Of a DNA stretch of 64,000 bases, positions 1 to 9,111 are shown in pieces. The notes under the pieces are model-generated. The model ran no database searches, was not told where the DNA came from, and worked only from the letters and a program-made list of their open reading frames with translations. The stretch is from a virus, in the IMG/VR virus record IMGVR_UViG_3300027791_000007, positions 84,444 to 148,443 of that record, one strand, 5' to 3'. Made by a program: the position numbers and the translations under genes. Numbering within the stretch: position 1 is the stretch's first letter; every line of letters begins with the position of its first letter.

Positions 1-767
1 CTTGATTTGTGATTCTTACAGTGAATAATATTACCGACAACATCTGTACCTTCTTTATCTTTTCTTTTAGATAAGAAGATAATTGATGAGGCTGCATACT
101 TCAATCCAGAACCACCACCCATTTCCTTAGTAGGAAACATAGAACCCATAGAGTCATATGTGTGATTTGTTACAATCATTGGGATACCAGCTTTACCAAG
201 TTTCAAAGTCAACACTCTAAATGCAGCCTTAAGAACTTGTGCTCGTGTCATGTCTCTAGTTTCTTTTCCTGCTTCTGTATCCTCTACTTCCTTTGTAGTA
301 GATAACATACCAAGTGAATCTAAACACATCATCATAGGACGTTTTACATCCACATCTTGCTGAGAAAATCTATCTGCAATTTTAATCGCTTGTGTTCTAA
401 ACTCTTGTACAGTAGTAACTGGCATCATAACCATCCTAGTTGGGTCAATACCCCTATCAACTACCATCTGTTTAGTAATAGCACTTTCTGATTCAAAGTA
501 AACTACACCACCATCTGGATTTGCATCCAAAAAGTTCTTTACCATTCCCATCAAAAAGAATGTCTTACCAGTTGCACTTTCACCAGCAAGAGCAGTAATT
601 TTGTTTGCAGGCAATCCACCATACAAACTACCACTCAATAGTGCATTGAAAATGTAACTACCAGTATCTACAAAGTTTTCTACGTCACCAGCGGCAACAC
701 CATCGGATACTAAATCAGCATACTCATTTCCAGTTATTTTAATTATGTCTTTTAAAAAATCATTCAT
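1..767 (-). CDS. uvsX: UvsX RecA-like recombinase (C-terminus beyond window)
   Basis: Strand-exchange protein of T4-type recombination-dependent replication; it forms filaments on ssDNA with help from UvsY (27306-27731). About 255 residues are visible. A Walker A loop GESATGKT lies near residue 63, and a segment reading [11 protein letters not shown] supplies the Walker B-like strand, followed by the RecA-type loop region ([11 protein letters not shown]). The ATG at 767-765 overlaps the stop of the MazG-like gene by 8 bp and has a GGAG ribosome site, so the two genes are translationally coupled. The C-terminal end lies off the left edge. Identification is firm from the Walker region and the T4-like context. 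Confidence 0.93.
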   Translation of the reverse strand, partial: MNDFLKDIIKITGNEYADLVSDGVAAGDVENFVDTGSYIFNALLSGSLYGGLPANKITALAGESATGKTFFLMGMVKNFLDANPDGGVVYFESESAITKQMVVDRGIDPTRMVMMPVTTVQEFRTQAIKIADRFSQQDVDVKRPMMMCLDSLGMLSTTKEVEDTEAGKETRDMTRAQVLKAAFRVLTLKLGKAGIPMIVTNHTYDSMGSMFPTKEMGGGSGLKYAASSIIFLSKRKDKEGTDVVGNIIHCKNHKS

Positions 768-1140
768 AAATCACTCCTTCTAAATTAGGTTCTTCATAAT
801 TTGGGCCTTTCATGACCTTACCATCTTTTCGATACATGGGTTGACCATCTTCACCTAATTTTGTCATATTAGATCGTTGAACCTCATCAAAACATTTGTC
901 TAAGTCTAATCCAAATGTATGTCCAGCACCATAAACGACATATAAAATATCAGTTAATGCATCTGCCACATCTACAAGTGTACCACTTTCGCAAGCTTCT
1001 TCTAGTTCATTCAGTTCTTCTCGTATTAAATCAATCCTCAAATCCACTTCTTCATCTGTTGGCCATTGAGGATTTTCTCGTATTTTCTGCTTGAAAGCAG
1101 ACATAAAGTTTTCGACTTTGTTAAAGTTTGTTTGATTCAT
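760..1140 (-). CDS. mazG: MazG-like nucleotide pyrophosphohydrolase
   Basis: Small all-alpha NTP pyrophosphohydrolase-type protein of 126 residues. The metal-binding signature is visible as EELNELEEA (about residues 41-49) followed by [15 protein letters not shown] (about 57-71). Marine T4-like phages commonly carry such a gene, and proposed roles are nucleotide sanitation or altering host (p)ppGpp-linked signalling; the substrate cannot be told from sequence. It is first in a two-gene unit with uvsX and has its own early-type promoter (1147-1175). The promoter -10 lies only 6 bp from the ATG; its TAGGAT could equally act as a Shine-Dalgarno sequence, so the message may be leaderless. Confidence 0.85.
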   Translation of the reverse strand: MNQTNFNKVENFMSAFKQKIRENPQWPTDEEVDLRIDLIREELNELEEACESGTLVDVADALTDILYVVYGAGHTFGLDLDKCFDEVQRSNMTKLGEDGQPMYRKDGKVMKGPNYEEPNLEGVIYE

Positions 1141-1146
1141 TTGTAG

Positions 1147-1175
1147 ATCCTATCATAATTAGCGTTGTTTGTCAA
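1147..1175 (-). promoter_or_regulatory. Early-type sigma70 promoter for mazG-uvsX
   Basis: On the minus strand TTGACA (1175-1170), 17-bp spacer, TAGGAT (1152-1147). The -35 overlaps the TGA stop of the Mom-like gene. It matches the other TTGACA-17-TAnnnT promoters in the window. The -10 is weaker than in the other copies. Confidence 0.6.
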
Positions 1176-1978
1176 GTAAAAAATTCACTTAATGTTGCAA
1201 CTCCGTGTTTGTCTGCAACTTTATTTACATTACTAGAGTTGTGGTTTGTTACAGTACCATCTATAAATGGTAGTGTCTTTGTGAGAGTATATTTTTCTTC
1301 GCCTGGTTTCTTTATTTTCCATTGTAAATCAACATCTTTGGGATAATTGATATTCCAATCCATAGTGGACTGTTTAAGATACTTCTTAGCCTTTTTATTT
1401 AGTGGGTAAATATATCTAAATTGTTTACCCCATACTCTACTAAATCCTAATTCACCCATCTTCTTATCACTTGGTCTTGGGCCATACTTAGTATCCATAC
1501 GATTCATTTCTTTTTTCATCTTTCTTTGGATAGTTCTGAAATGTACCTTTTCACCAGTTTCACTCAAATATATATCTGTCCAGATGAACCCACCAAATAA
1601 GAAGTTAGCGGCCTGATAAACATATCCTGGCTTACCAACAATTCCATCTGCCCATGTGTAAAGATATTTTATATTAGGTTTATTTTCTTTCAACCATTTA
1701 ATAGTTAAACTCTGCATTTGTGATTCTGAATTTCTGGGCATCTTATCATCCATACACATCTTACCTATTTCAAAATAATCAGCAGTTGTTAACTCTGGAA
1801 ACATCTTTCTTATTGTTCCCATAGGGTTCGTACCCCAACCCAAAGTTAGAACACCAACCAATTCTTCATCTACATATGTACCAAGATAATGTTTAGTTAG
1901 TTTGGGCATCACAGCACTATAGTGTCGTTCTTGAACGAATAGTGTTGCAACTCTCCAATCTATAGGTTTAATTATCAC
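1172..1978 (-). CDS. Mom-like GNAT-fold protein, putative DNA base modification
   Basis: A 268-residue protein resembling the phage Mu Mom/GNAT-like family. Visible signatures: HYS near residues 19-21, a beta-strand VGVLTLGWG (41-49) as in GNAT folds, NSESQ (83-87), and YTWADGIVGKPGYVYQAANF (107-126), which matches the Mom-type pattern of an aromatic, a D, then GYVYQA-NF. Mu Mom converts adenine to a methylcarbamoyl derivative that blocks restriction; whether this homologue does the same is inference. The C-terminal 80 residues are lysine-rich and unassigned. Neighbours are an HNH nuclease and two glycosyltransferases, which fits a DNA-modification or counter-defence island. It ends inside the mazG promoter. 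It could also be a general N-acyltransferase. Confidence 0.6.
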   Translation of the reverse strand: MIIKPIDWRVATLFVQERHYSAVMPKLTKHYLGTYVDEELVGVLTLGWGTNPMGTIRKMFPELTTADYFEIGKMCMDDKMPRNSESQMQSLTIKWLKENKPNIKYLYTWADGIVGKPGYVYQAANFLFGGFIWTDIYLSETGEKVHFRTIQRKMKKEMNRMDTKYGPRPSDKKMGELGFSRVWGKQFRYIYPLNKKAKKYLKQSTMDWNINYPKDVDLQWKIKKPGEEKYTLTKTLPFIDGTVTNHNSSNVNKVADKHGVATLSEFFT

Positions 1979-2418
1979 CCCTTATGTCTCCTCAAATAAG
2001 CGGCTCCCGCTTCTAAAACTTCTGGACGATCTAGTGAACGTCCTATCATAATATTACAATAGTCACAGATATATTCTCTTGGTGTTTCAGTTTCATGGTC
2101 ATGATCTAACACCCAAACAGTTTTTGATGTTGCAGACGATAATCCTTGAAATGCACCTCTACCTCTGATATATTCTTCATTGTCATTACAAATACCACAC
2201 TTATGATCCGACTCTGGTTTAGCTATTTCTTTTCTAACTTTATTAAGAATTTTTGTTTGGTGATTATTACACACTTTACAAATATTCTTAGTTTCTCTTG
2301 AACCATCTTTTCTGTGTCCTCTGTTTGCAAAGAGGTCTAAATGTTTTACCTCTTTACAAGAATAACACATCTTTGTATGCTCAACTTCTTCTGGGCCCCA
2401 TAATGTTTGAATAATCAT
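1975..2418 (-). CDS. Endonuclease VII-like HNH nuclease
   Basis: 147 residues with the recombination endonuclease VII (gp49) family pattern. Zinc-type Cys pairs occur at C18/C21, C47/C50, C74/C77 and C118/C121. The His-Me core is VWVLDHDHET (about 101-110), followed by YICDYCNIMIG and a C-terminal LEAGAAYLRRH helix. T4 endonuclease VII resolves Holliday junctions and debranches DNA before packaging; free-standing homologues can also be homing-type HNH nucleases, and this sequence does not decide between the two. It overlaps both neighbours by 4 bp, so it is part of a translationally coupled string with the Mom-like and glycosyltransferase genes. Confidence 0.75.
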   Translation of the reverse strand: MIIQTLWGPEEVEHTKMCYSCKEVKHLDLFANRGHRKDGSRETKNICKVCNNHQTKILNKVRKEIAKPESDHKCGICNDNEEYIRGRGAFQGLSSATSKTVWVLDHDHETETPREYICDYCNIMIGRSLDRPEVLEAGAAYLRRHKG

Positions 2419-3182
2419 ATTGGTAACTTTCCAACTTGACTATCTGTATACATTTTCTTCCACTTGATTTTAATCTTCTTGAAATCTCCACCCATAACAT
2501 TCTCTTTAATGCCATTCCATGATACATGGTTAGGATACATCTCAATAAGTTTTGCATGAGTATCATTAATTAAATCTAAAGTTCTCCATTCGTTACATCC
2601 ACCCTCAACTAGAATCTTAGAAATATAACCAAACTCATCCCATATACGATTTGTATGTCCTTTTTCAAACAACTGTAATACCATATGAATATCTTCACAT
2701 ACTGGTAATGACCAATCTAGTTTTGTCTCATCAGGCATTTTATTACCATTGAAAAAGAAACCACAGTTTACAGCAGCGATATCAATAAATGGTTTTCCTG
2801 CTGGTGGTAGATTACCTTGACGAAAACCAGCGAAATCAACTTCATCTAACCATCGACTAGTTTCTGATAACATATAATCCCAATCCTTAGCGTCCATAAA
2901 TCTTTTAGATTTTTCTTTACCAGGCGTTCTACGAATGAATTTTAAGTCATCGTCAAACACTCCGTATTTGATATTCATAGATTTCATATATATCCAGCGC
3001 CTAGTCTCCGTGATCCCAATATCATCATCAGGCAAAACCATTATGGGATAATTTGGGTATAAATGTTTTTCCTTCGGTTGCACTACAAGAGTAGTAATAG
3101 ATTGTGTAGGGCCTGACAAATTATCAAAAGTAATTTGGTTGTGAGATCGGCCTAAGGTCGGTATATAAATCTGATCTATCAT
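2415..3182 (-). CDS. GT-A-type glycosyltransferase, candidate DNA base glycosyltransferase
   Basis: 255 residues with a nucleotide-diphosphosugar (GT-A) layout: N-terminal strand and IPTLGR loop (7-12), MVLPDDDIGITETRRW (about 48-63) and the metal-binding acid cluster FDDDL (76-80). This order (IP-x-x-GR, then P--GI--TR, then DDDL) resembles the TET/JBP-associated glycosyltransferases described in phages that decorate hydroxymethylated bases. No TET/JBP dioxygenase is visible in this window, so a DNA substrate is inference from neighbours (Mom-like, HNH). Alternative: glycosyltransferase acting on cell-surface or virion sugars. Overlaps both flanking genes by 4 bp. Confidence 0.6.
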   Translation of the reverse strand: MIDQIYIPTLGRSHNQITFDNLSGPTQSITTLVVQPKEKHLYPNYPIMVLPDDDIGITETRRWIYMKSMNIKYGVFDDDLKFIRRTPGKEKSKRFMDAKDWDYMLSETSRWLDEVDFAGFRQGNLPPAGKPFIDIAAVNCGFFFNGNKMPDETKLDWSLPVCEDIHMVLQLFEKGHTNRIWDEFGYISKILVEGGCNEWRTLDLINDTHAKLIEMYPNHVSWNGIKENVMGGDFKKIKIKWKKMYTDSQVGKLPI

Positions 3183-4165
3183 ATCGCAGTGTCCATTCTA
3201 TTTGTAAATTCGTGATAGTAAGCGTCCAGAGATAACAATACTTGTTTGTAGTTGTTTCTATATTCTTCTAACTTACTGTTAAAGAAATCTTCATCTCTTA
3301 ATTGTAAAATCTTTTCTTCTAGTTCTTCAAACTCTTGTACTCGTTGCCATTCATCAATTCTGTATGTATTATTCTTATCATAGTCTCTCCATACAAATGG
3401 CACCATTCCAATTGAAAGTGCTTCTGGATACCTACTAGTTGTGGCATATGGGTCAATCCAGTTAAAACAAAGTGTACTTCTTGCTGGTTCTAACATTGGA
3501 TATAATTGTTTCCAATCTTTAATCCATGCGGCTTGTCGTTTTACCCCACTAGGAAAACCACCCACCATTACAGTAGATAGTTGTGAACGATAGATTTTAC
3601 GAATTGTTTTCTCTCTATCGTTACCATGTTTCATACGACCCCAGTAGGCCCAATCAACAGTTTTACCTTCACTCATCATATCATAAAGAGGATTTTTTAA
3701 AGTCTGAATAAAATGATATTTCATACCGTGGATATTTCCACTAAAATCTATTTCATCTATCGTAGTAAATCTTGTAATTGTAGTACCCTTTAAAGTATGC
3801 ACTCTATACAACTCTTCTGTGTCACCCCTATCTGAACGAAACATAATCACCTTTTTATCTCTAAAGAACGGGCGAATAGTTTCCATATGACTTTCAGACT
3901 TTGCAAGGTCTTTTGGATTCATCTGTAACTCACCATGATACCTAAACTCTGAATCACTAGGTATGACAATTACATCGGCCCACTCAATATTCTCTGGTGT
4001 TCGTTTGGGTCTACTTTCATCAAACGATACGTTATATGTTCTGTATTCATGTTGTGGGTTTGCTTTCATCCACTTGACATAGTTTTCAAAGAAACTATCT
4101 AGGACAGTTTCTAATGGGCCATTATACTTTACGTTACTTCGTAATCTTGCAATTGTTATTTTCAT
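3179..4165 (-). CDS. Putative GT-B-like glycosyltransferase
   Basis: 328 residues without a clear database-level signature by eye. Residues 1-10 form a Rossmann-like first strand (MKITIARLR), an internal strand reads ADVIVIPSDSE, and near residue 245 the segment TTSRYPEALSIGMVPFVWRDYD resembles the C-terminal donor-site region of GT-B enzymes (E in a P-E-A-L-S-I-G-M-V-P pattern). The C-terminus is helical and charged. It lies between the GT-A enzyme and the GIY-YIG/ParB-like protein with 4-bp and 1-bp overlaps, so it belongs to the same operon. Role as second sugar transferase of a two-step modification is inference only. Confidence 0.4.
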   Translation of the reverse strand: MKITIARLRSNVKYNGPLETVLDSFFENYVKWMKANPQHEYRTYNVSFDESRPKRTPENIEWADVIVIPSDSEFRYHGELQMNPKDLAKSESHMETIRPFFRDKKVIMFRSDRGDTEELYRVHTLKGTTITRFTTIDEIDFSGNIHGMKYHFIQTLKNPLYDMMSEGKTVDWAYWGRMKHGNDREKTIRKIYRSQLSTVMVGGFPSGVKRQAAWIKDWKQLYPMLEPARSTLCFNWIDPYATTSRYPEALSIGMVPFVWRDYDKNNTYRIDEWQRVQEFEELEEKILQLRDEDFFNSKLEEYRNNYKQVLLSLDAYYHEFTNRMDTAI

Positions 4166-5376
4166 TACATATCTTCTAAAGAGTTTTTGATCTTATATTC
4201 TAATGAAATCACCTCTACATTAAAACCCTTAGGCGCAATCCAAAACTCAATGTCATCCATCACCTTAGGCAACCACTTCTTGTTCCACTCTTGCATGGTC
4301 TTCCAATTGGGATGGGTGATGTAAATAGTTGCATACTTCTTCTTTGACTTTGCCTTTACAAGTAACTTTAACTCATCTTGTAACGAATGTAAGTTAAACT
4401 TTCCAGATGAAGCGTGCATTGAAATTGAATCCTTATCAGTAGCATTTTCAAGAATAGTAGCTAATTCAGACTTGTATAGTGACCACTTCTTCCAAATCCA
4501 ACCATCAGGCAACTTATCATTTAGAGTAATCGTTGTCTGTGCCTTATTGATAATCCAGTTGATTTGTCTTGTGCTCCAATTCATATCTTCCAAGTATTTA
4601 ATATTATCTGTTGAGTCGGCCGGAACACCTTTCTTATTAAATGCAGCAACAATCCATGCTACTTGGTCGTCTGGATGACCAACCTTTGTAGCCTTTTTCT
4701 GCTGAGGATTTAACAGATTAGCAAGAATTTGTAACTGTGTGACATCAAACTGATTCCAAATCTTCTTTGAGATATACATAACTGGCACCTTAATTACATG
4801 AGAAACCCTCTTTGCGGCCGCAGTAGTGTGATTACCATCAAGAATGATATCATCACCATTCTTTCCATATCCCTTTAATACAATAATTGGATCAAAACTA
4901 TCAATCTTTCCATGTAAGTCAATCATAGCATCTGCAAGAACTCCAACATGATTAGTGTCAGTATTTTCTACCCTTGTCTGATACCTCGCAAGTTCAGTAA
5001 TTATTGACTTCTCAATCAACTCAATAGGTAATTCCTTAGTCTTAATCATTTGAGATAATTCCCTCAATTCTAAATTCTTACCTACTGTCTTGAGGTACTT
5101 ACCACCACCATTTGACTTGTTGTAGTATTCTTCATTGTTGTTCGCATCTACTTCTAATAACATATTTCTCTCCAATGTCGCCATATTAATTTTAGTTCCT
5201 TGTTTCACAATCTTGTATTCATTATCACCCTCAGCAAAATCTTCCATGAAAATAGGACACTTACTTGAATGAATATAATTAGAAATAGTTTCTCCTTTTT
5301 TTAAAACATGATAACCAATATACTTCTTTCCAGTTCCATTAACTGTGATTTCGTAAACATAAGCTTCTTGATTCAT
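4165..5376 (-). CDS. GIY-YIG-like / ParB-like domain fusion
   Basis: 403 residues with two apparent nuclease-type domains. Residues 1-95 look like a GIY-YIG module: YVYEIT (6-11), YIGYHV (19-24), a Glu-containing helix TLERNMLLEVDA (67-78) and an Asn/Gly segment YYNKSNGGG (84-92). Residues about 115-260 resemble a ParB/sulfiredoxin fold: the strand DDIILDGNHTTAAAKR (175-190) corresponds to the ParB -DG-HR-AA- motif, with Thr in place of the usual Arg. The rest is lysine-rich and unassigned. ParB-like domains recur in phage base-modification loci, but chromosome-partition or nicking roles are equally possible. It is the first gene behind a strong promoter (5409-5437). Confidence 0.55.
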   Translation of the reverse strand: MNQEAYVYEITVNGTGKKYIGYHVLKKGETISNYIHSSKCPIFMEDFAEGDNEYKIVKQGTKINMATLERNMLLEVDANNNEEYYNKSNGGGKYLKTVGKNLELRELSQMIKTKELPIELIEKSIITELARYQTRVENTDTNHVGVLADAMIDLHGKIDSFDPIIVLKGYGKNGDDIILDGNHTTAAAKRVSHVIKVPVMYISKKIWNQFDVTQLQILANLLNPQQKKATKVGHPDDQVAWIVAAFNKKGVPADSTDNIKYLEDMNWSTRQINWIINKAQTTITLNDKLPDGWIWKKWSLYKSELATILENATDKDSISMHASSGKFNLHSLQDELKLLVKAKSKKKYATIYITHPNWKTMQEWNKKWLPKVMDDIEFWIAPKGFNVEVISLEYKIKNSLEDM

Positions 5377-5408
5377 ATTTTTTCTTTCTCTTGATTGTTT
5401 ATACTAAT

Positions 5409-5437
5409 AGTATAACAGCCAAAAGTGCATTTGTCAA
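5409..5437 (-). promoter_or_regulatory. Early-type sigma70 promoter for the 1.2-5.4 kb island
   Basis: Minus strand TTGACA (5437-5432), exactly 17 bp, TATACT (5414-5409). The start codon of the GIY-YIG/ParB-like gene lies 33 bp downstream with a purine-rich leader (GAGAAAG). Drives the operon down to the Mom-like gene. Confidence 0.75.
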
Positions 5438-5483
5438 GTAGGGCAAAAATCTCCAGTAAAAACAAAGACTTAAATTTAACGTA

Positions 5484-5503
5484 AAATTTGTGTTTTAGCA
5501 CAA
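5484..5503 (-). terminator. Weak stem-loop downstream of the DruA-like gene
   Basis: Inverted repeat TTGTG/CACAA with a 6-nt loop (5488-5503), followed on the minus strand by a short ATTTT run. It lies between the stop of the 5511-6623 gene and the next promoter, the right place for a terminator, but the stem is only 5 bp and AT-rich. Confidence 0.3.
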
Positions 5504-5510
5504 CTGCGAA

Positions 5511-6623
5511 TCACCTTATTATATCAATCTTATCCATAGTATCTTTATTCCAGACTTCAAGTTCTTTTCTTAACTTGTCCTCTCTAATCATTTTAGTGTA
5601 TCTTTTAGTAGAAAGCTTCTTCCACCACTGTACTACATTTTCAAGTTCAAATCTATCATAGTTTTCTGCTTTTGTCAAGGTATTTGTTTCACCTAGTAAA
5701 ACATTTCTTGCATTTTCATATCCATATGTTGACATATAAAATCTTTTCTGTGTGGTCACTTCTCCTGCTTTATTCATTGCATCTGTAAATAACTGATAGG
5801 CCTTTGAGTCATGTTGTTTTAATGATGCCTTAACCGTTCCCACCATCTTGGTCTGCATCTTTAACTTTCTTGAACTTGCACCTTTATGTATTAGGTCTTC
5901 ACCACCGTTTCTTTCAGTAAACCAATCTCTCATCTCCATATAGATTTCTTCTCCAAGTGTCAATAGAAACTTAGATTGAGTATCACCTTTGTATCTTAGA
6001 TATGGGCGCATACCATCATACATACTACCACCTTTGATATTACCATAAAGACTTGTAGTTTCAAATAGACAGAACTTTGTATTATACTTCTTATTCAACA
6101 TACGTCTAGTTGCATGAGAACAACAAATAGCTGCAAGTAACTTACCACCAAGATAATTATACCCAAATGGTTGTGCAGGCACAATATTAAATCCCATGAT
6201 AGCACGTTTGTTAAAGATATCTAAATCTGGAACACCACCAAGAAAATCATTTCTAGGTTTAGAGTTAATTAGTGGACTACCATAACGTATAAATCCTACA
6301 ATAGTATTTGTAGTTGTTTCCTTAACAACTAGTTTCAAAGTCTTGCCTGGGTTTTCATCTGGACTGAATGATGCAGTCTTTTCTAATAGTGTATCATATA
6401 CCTTGTTTGGTATTTCTACAACTTGAAAGTTCATATCCTCTGGATGCATATCAAAGTCTTGAAACAAATCATCTTCAATTGACATGCCAGGCAGTGGTGA
6501 CGGAATATCTTTAACTCTTTCAATCTTTCTTACACGAAAGTAATCATCAATGCGATTAAAATCTTTGAAGTATTTCATCAATTTTGTAGCAGCGTATATT
6601 GAGTCTTGTCTGTCTAGTATCAT
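5511..6623 (-). CDS. DruA/DUF4338-like protein of unknown function
   Basis: 370 residues. The core (about 95-215) reads like the DUF4338 family of the Druantia defence protein DruA: a beta-hairpin IVGFIRYGSPLIN (108-120), then RNDFLGG, a strand IMGFNIVPAQPFG (142-154), a helix LGGKLLAAICCSHATRRM (158-175) and LFETTSLYGNIKGG (187-199). The same order of elements (substrate loop, strand, long helix with C/S/H, E-T strand) is shared by GNAT-like Mom proteins. In a phage the role could be anti-defence, base modification or an inter-phage exclusion factor. Starts 4 bp inside the gp43 reading frame end (ATGA coupling). Family assignment is tentative. Confidence 0.4.
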   Translation of the reverse strand: MILDRQDSIYAATKLMKYFKDFNRIDDYFRVRKIERVKDIPSPLPGMSIEDDLFQDFDMHPEDMNFQVVEIPNKVYDTLLEKTASFSPDENPGKTLKLVVKETTTNTIVGFIRYGSPLINSKPRNDFLGGVPDLDIFNKRAIMGFNIVPAQPFGYNYLGGKLLAAICCSHATRRMLNKKYNTKFCLFETTSLYGNIKGGSMYDGMRPYLRYKGDTQSKFLLTLGEEIYMEMRDWFTERNGGEDLIHKGASSRKLKMQTKMVGTVKASLKQHDSKAYQLFTDAMNKAGEVTTQKRFYMSTYGYENARNVLLGETNTLTKAENYDRFELENVVQWWKKLSTKRYTKMIREDKLRKELEVWNKDTMDKIDIIR

Positions 6624-9106
6624 AGAAAATCCATTAAGTTACCTTGTTGGCCATATGTGCGATCCACTGTCCATTTAAGTTTGGACACAATAAAGTTTAG
6701 TGGTTCAACAAATGACTTTTCAAATTGTTGTTCATAATCAATCATACTCTGTAATCCAAACTCATCAGGCATTTTTGTAATGAATGAAATAGAACTTGAT
6801 TGGTGAGCATTTGGTATTCGTAAGTGCAAGAATTTAATCTTATCCCCTTCTTGAATGTATGGGTATTTGTTTACTAGTTTCTTTTGTTTGAGAAGATGGT
6901 TGTATAGAATTGCTCCCTTACAATGAATAGGGGCTCCTTTAGCAAATAGGGAACTAGGATCACTCCATTTCGTCAAACCGTTTACACTTCTAGGATATGC
7001 AATCATCTCTGCTGGCATGTTCATAAACTCTTCTCTAAAGTCTCGTATAAACTTATTTAGCATTTTCTCATCACCACTCATGATGATTTTCAAACCTTCT
7101 TTAATTTTGTTTCTACAAGGTTCTGGCGTAGAAGATTTTACTGCTTCAATACCCATAATCTTTAGTTTAGGTTCTTGATAACGAACACCCTCATTATCCC
7201 ACACATTAAGAATATATCGTTTCTTAGCAGTCCATATACCCTTGTCAGCGATGACTTCTCTTGACATCTCCATCTTCTGTTGGTATGCTTTCATGTAAGT
7301 AGCGAGTTCTTCATAACATGAACTGATATATGGTTCTATCTTATCCTTTGCAATGCTGTCTAGAAAATCAATTGGACTAGATGGATTAAACTTTTCTACC
7401 AAAGAACCGAATGTAACATAGATGGAATCTGTATCAGAAGCAACCACATAATCTTGATTATCAGTTTTGAGTAAATTGTTCATATAACTATTAATCTTGT
7501 TTTCAATCCAACGAATAGATAATTGTCCAGAAGTTGTAACAGCCTCTGCCATTGCAAGGGAGTAGTATCTGAAATACTGATTACCGATAGCACCATAAGC
7601 ACTGTTCAATGCAATCTTTCTTGCCATCTGAATATTATCATACTTAGAAATCTTTTTAAGTAGTTTTGGTTCTTTGGTATCTTCATATTCTTGTTTTGCC
7701 TGTAACATCTTCTTCTTGAATACGACACGATCATTGTACATGTTTTCCATCAACTCTGGAAGAAAACCTTTTGTATCTGTTCTGAACAATGCACCGTTTG
7801 GTGTCATAGTGGTATCTTTGAAAATAGATGTATCAACTTCCTTGTTTAGAAGTTTGTCCACCTTCATACCTTTTACCGTATCCAGAGATTTTAATGTTTC
7901 TGGGGAAATATTATATTGCATCATTAAGTGTGGATACAAAGAGTTCAAGTCAAAAGACATAATCCATTTATGTTCACCGACTATAGGGTCTTTGACATAT
8001 GCACCCTCAAACTTCTCTGCCTTTTCTGAATGACGTTTCTGTGGAATTACAATATTCTTTTTCTTTAGATAATTGTAAATCAGAACATCCCAATATTTAA
8101 CCGAACCAAGAACATCCATGTAATTAACTTTGGCTTCATATGCCATAGTCAAACACAATTCAATAAGTCTCATCTTATCTTCAATACGATCAACTAGTTC
8201 CACATCAAGAATGTTATAGTCAATAAAAGATTGAAAGTCTTTTGTATACCACTCACTGAAAGTTTCATATGGATTTGTATCTTTCTTTTGTCCAAGTTCT
8301 ACATATGCGATATGAGTAAGTGCATATGACTCTTGACTTGTGTATGTAAACTTGTGATATAAGTCCAAGTAATCCAAGTGAGCAACACCTCTAATATCGT
8401 AGAGTTGATGATTCCTACCATTTCTGAAAACTTCTTTATCTTGAACCATACGCCATGGTGATAATCTTTTTAGTTCATCCTCACCAAACAAGTTCTTCAT
8501 ACGATTACATAGATAAGGAATATCAAAAAATTCTGTATTCCAACCAGTGATAATATCTGGTGGGCTGTTTTCCCAAAAGATAAGAAACTCTTTAAGTAAA
8601 TGTATTTCACTCTCACATTCAATGTAAGTTACATCGTCACGACTATTAGTATATTTACCAACACCCCAAACAATAATTTGTTTGTTAGAATGGTTCTTTA
8701 AAGTAATTGATAGAAAAGGTTCTGCAGCCTCTTGTGGATTAGGAAACCCATTCTCACATTTAACCTCAATGTCAATAGTGTATATTAGAATCTGATCTAA
8801 ATCCCAATTGACATCATTAGGATATTCTTCTGAAAGATAAGTATATGGATATTGGTTTAACCCCAATACCAACGATTTTTGATTCTCGTATGATTTTTGC
8901 CACTCTTTCGCATCTTTGATATTATCAAATTTGATTGGGGCAGCATTCTTGCCAGTAAGAGTTTTGAAACCGCTTACCTTTTCGCAGGGCGTGTACAAAG
9001 TTGGTTGGTATTTAACCTTACGAACTTGTCGTTTGCCGTTTACAACTTCTCTTAGAAAAAGTTGGTTTCCCCACTGTAAAATATTTGTGTAAAAGTTTAT
9101 CATCAT
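6620..9106 (-). CDS. 43: DNA polymerase gp43 (family B)
   Basis: Replicative polymerase with proofreading exonuclease, 828 residues in one uninterrupted frame. Exonuclease motifs: DIE (112-114), GWNTEFFD (188-195) and YNILD (297-301). Polymerase motifs: FDLNSLYP (385-392), KIALNSAYG (497-505) and SDTDS (557-561). It acts with the clamp gp45, loader gp44/62 and probably RegA-controlled translation. Translation can begin at either of two consecutive ATG codons (9106 or 9103). The upstream promoter -10 ends only 5 bp before the first ATG, which predicts a leaderless or nearly leaderless transcript. Confidence 0.98.
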   Translation of the reverse strand: MMINFYTNILQWGNQLFLREVVNGKRQVRKVKYQPTLYTPCEKVSGFKTLTGKNAAPIKFDNIKDAKEWQKSYENQKSLVLGLNQYPYTYLSEEYPNDVNWDLDQILIYTIDIEVKCENGFPNPQEAAEPFLSITLKNHSNKQIIVWGVGKYTNSRDDVTYIECESEIHLLKEFLIFWENSPPDIITGWNTEFFDIPYLCNRMKNLFGEDELKRLSPWRMVQDKEVFRNGRNHQLYDIRGVAHLDYLDLYHKFTYTSQESYALTHIAYVELGQKKDTNPYETFSEWYTKDFQSFIDYNILDVELVDRIEDKMRLIELCLTMAYEAKVNYMDVLGSVKYWDVLIYNYLKKKNIVIPQKRHSEKAEKFEGAYVKDPIVGEHKWIMSFDLNSLYPHLMMQYNISPETLKSLDTVKGMKVDKLLNKEVDTSIFKDTTMTPNGALFRTDTKGFLPELMENMYNDRVVFKKKMLQAKQEYEDTKEPKLLKKISKYDNIQMARKIALNSAYGAIGNQYFRYYSLAMAEAVTTSGQLSIRWIENKINSYMNNLLKTDNQDYVVASDTDSIYVTFGSLVEKFNPSSPIDFLDSIAKDKIEPYISSCYEELATYMKAYQQKMEMSREVIADKGIWTAKKRYILNVWDNEGVRYQEPKLKIMGIEAVKSSTPEPCRNKIKEGLKIIMSGDEKMLNKFIRDFREEFMNMPAEMIAYPRSVNGLTKWSDPSSLFAKGAPIHCKGAILYNHLLKQKKLVNKYPYIQEGDKIKFLHLRIPNAHQSSSISFITKMPDEFGLQSMIDYEQQFEKSFVEPLNFIVSKLKWTVDRTYGQQGNLMDFL

Positions 9107-9111
9107 GTTCC

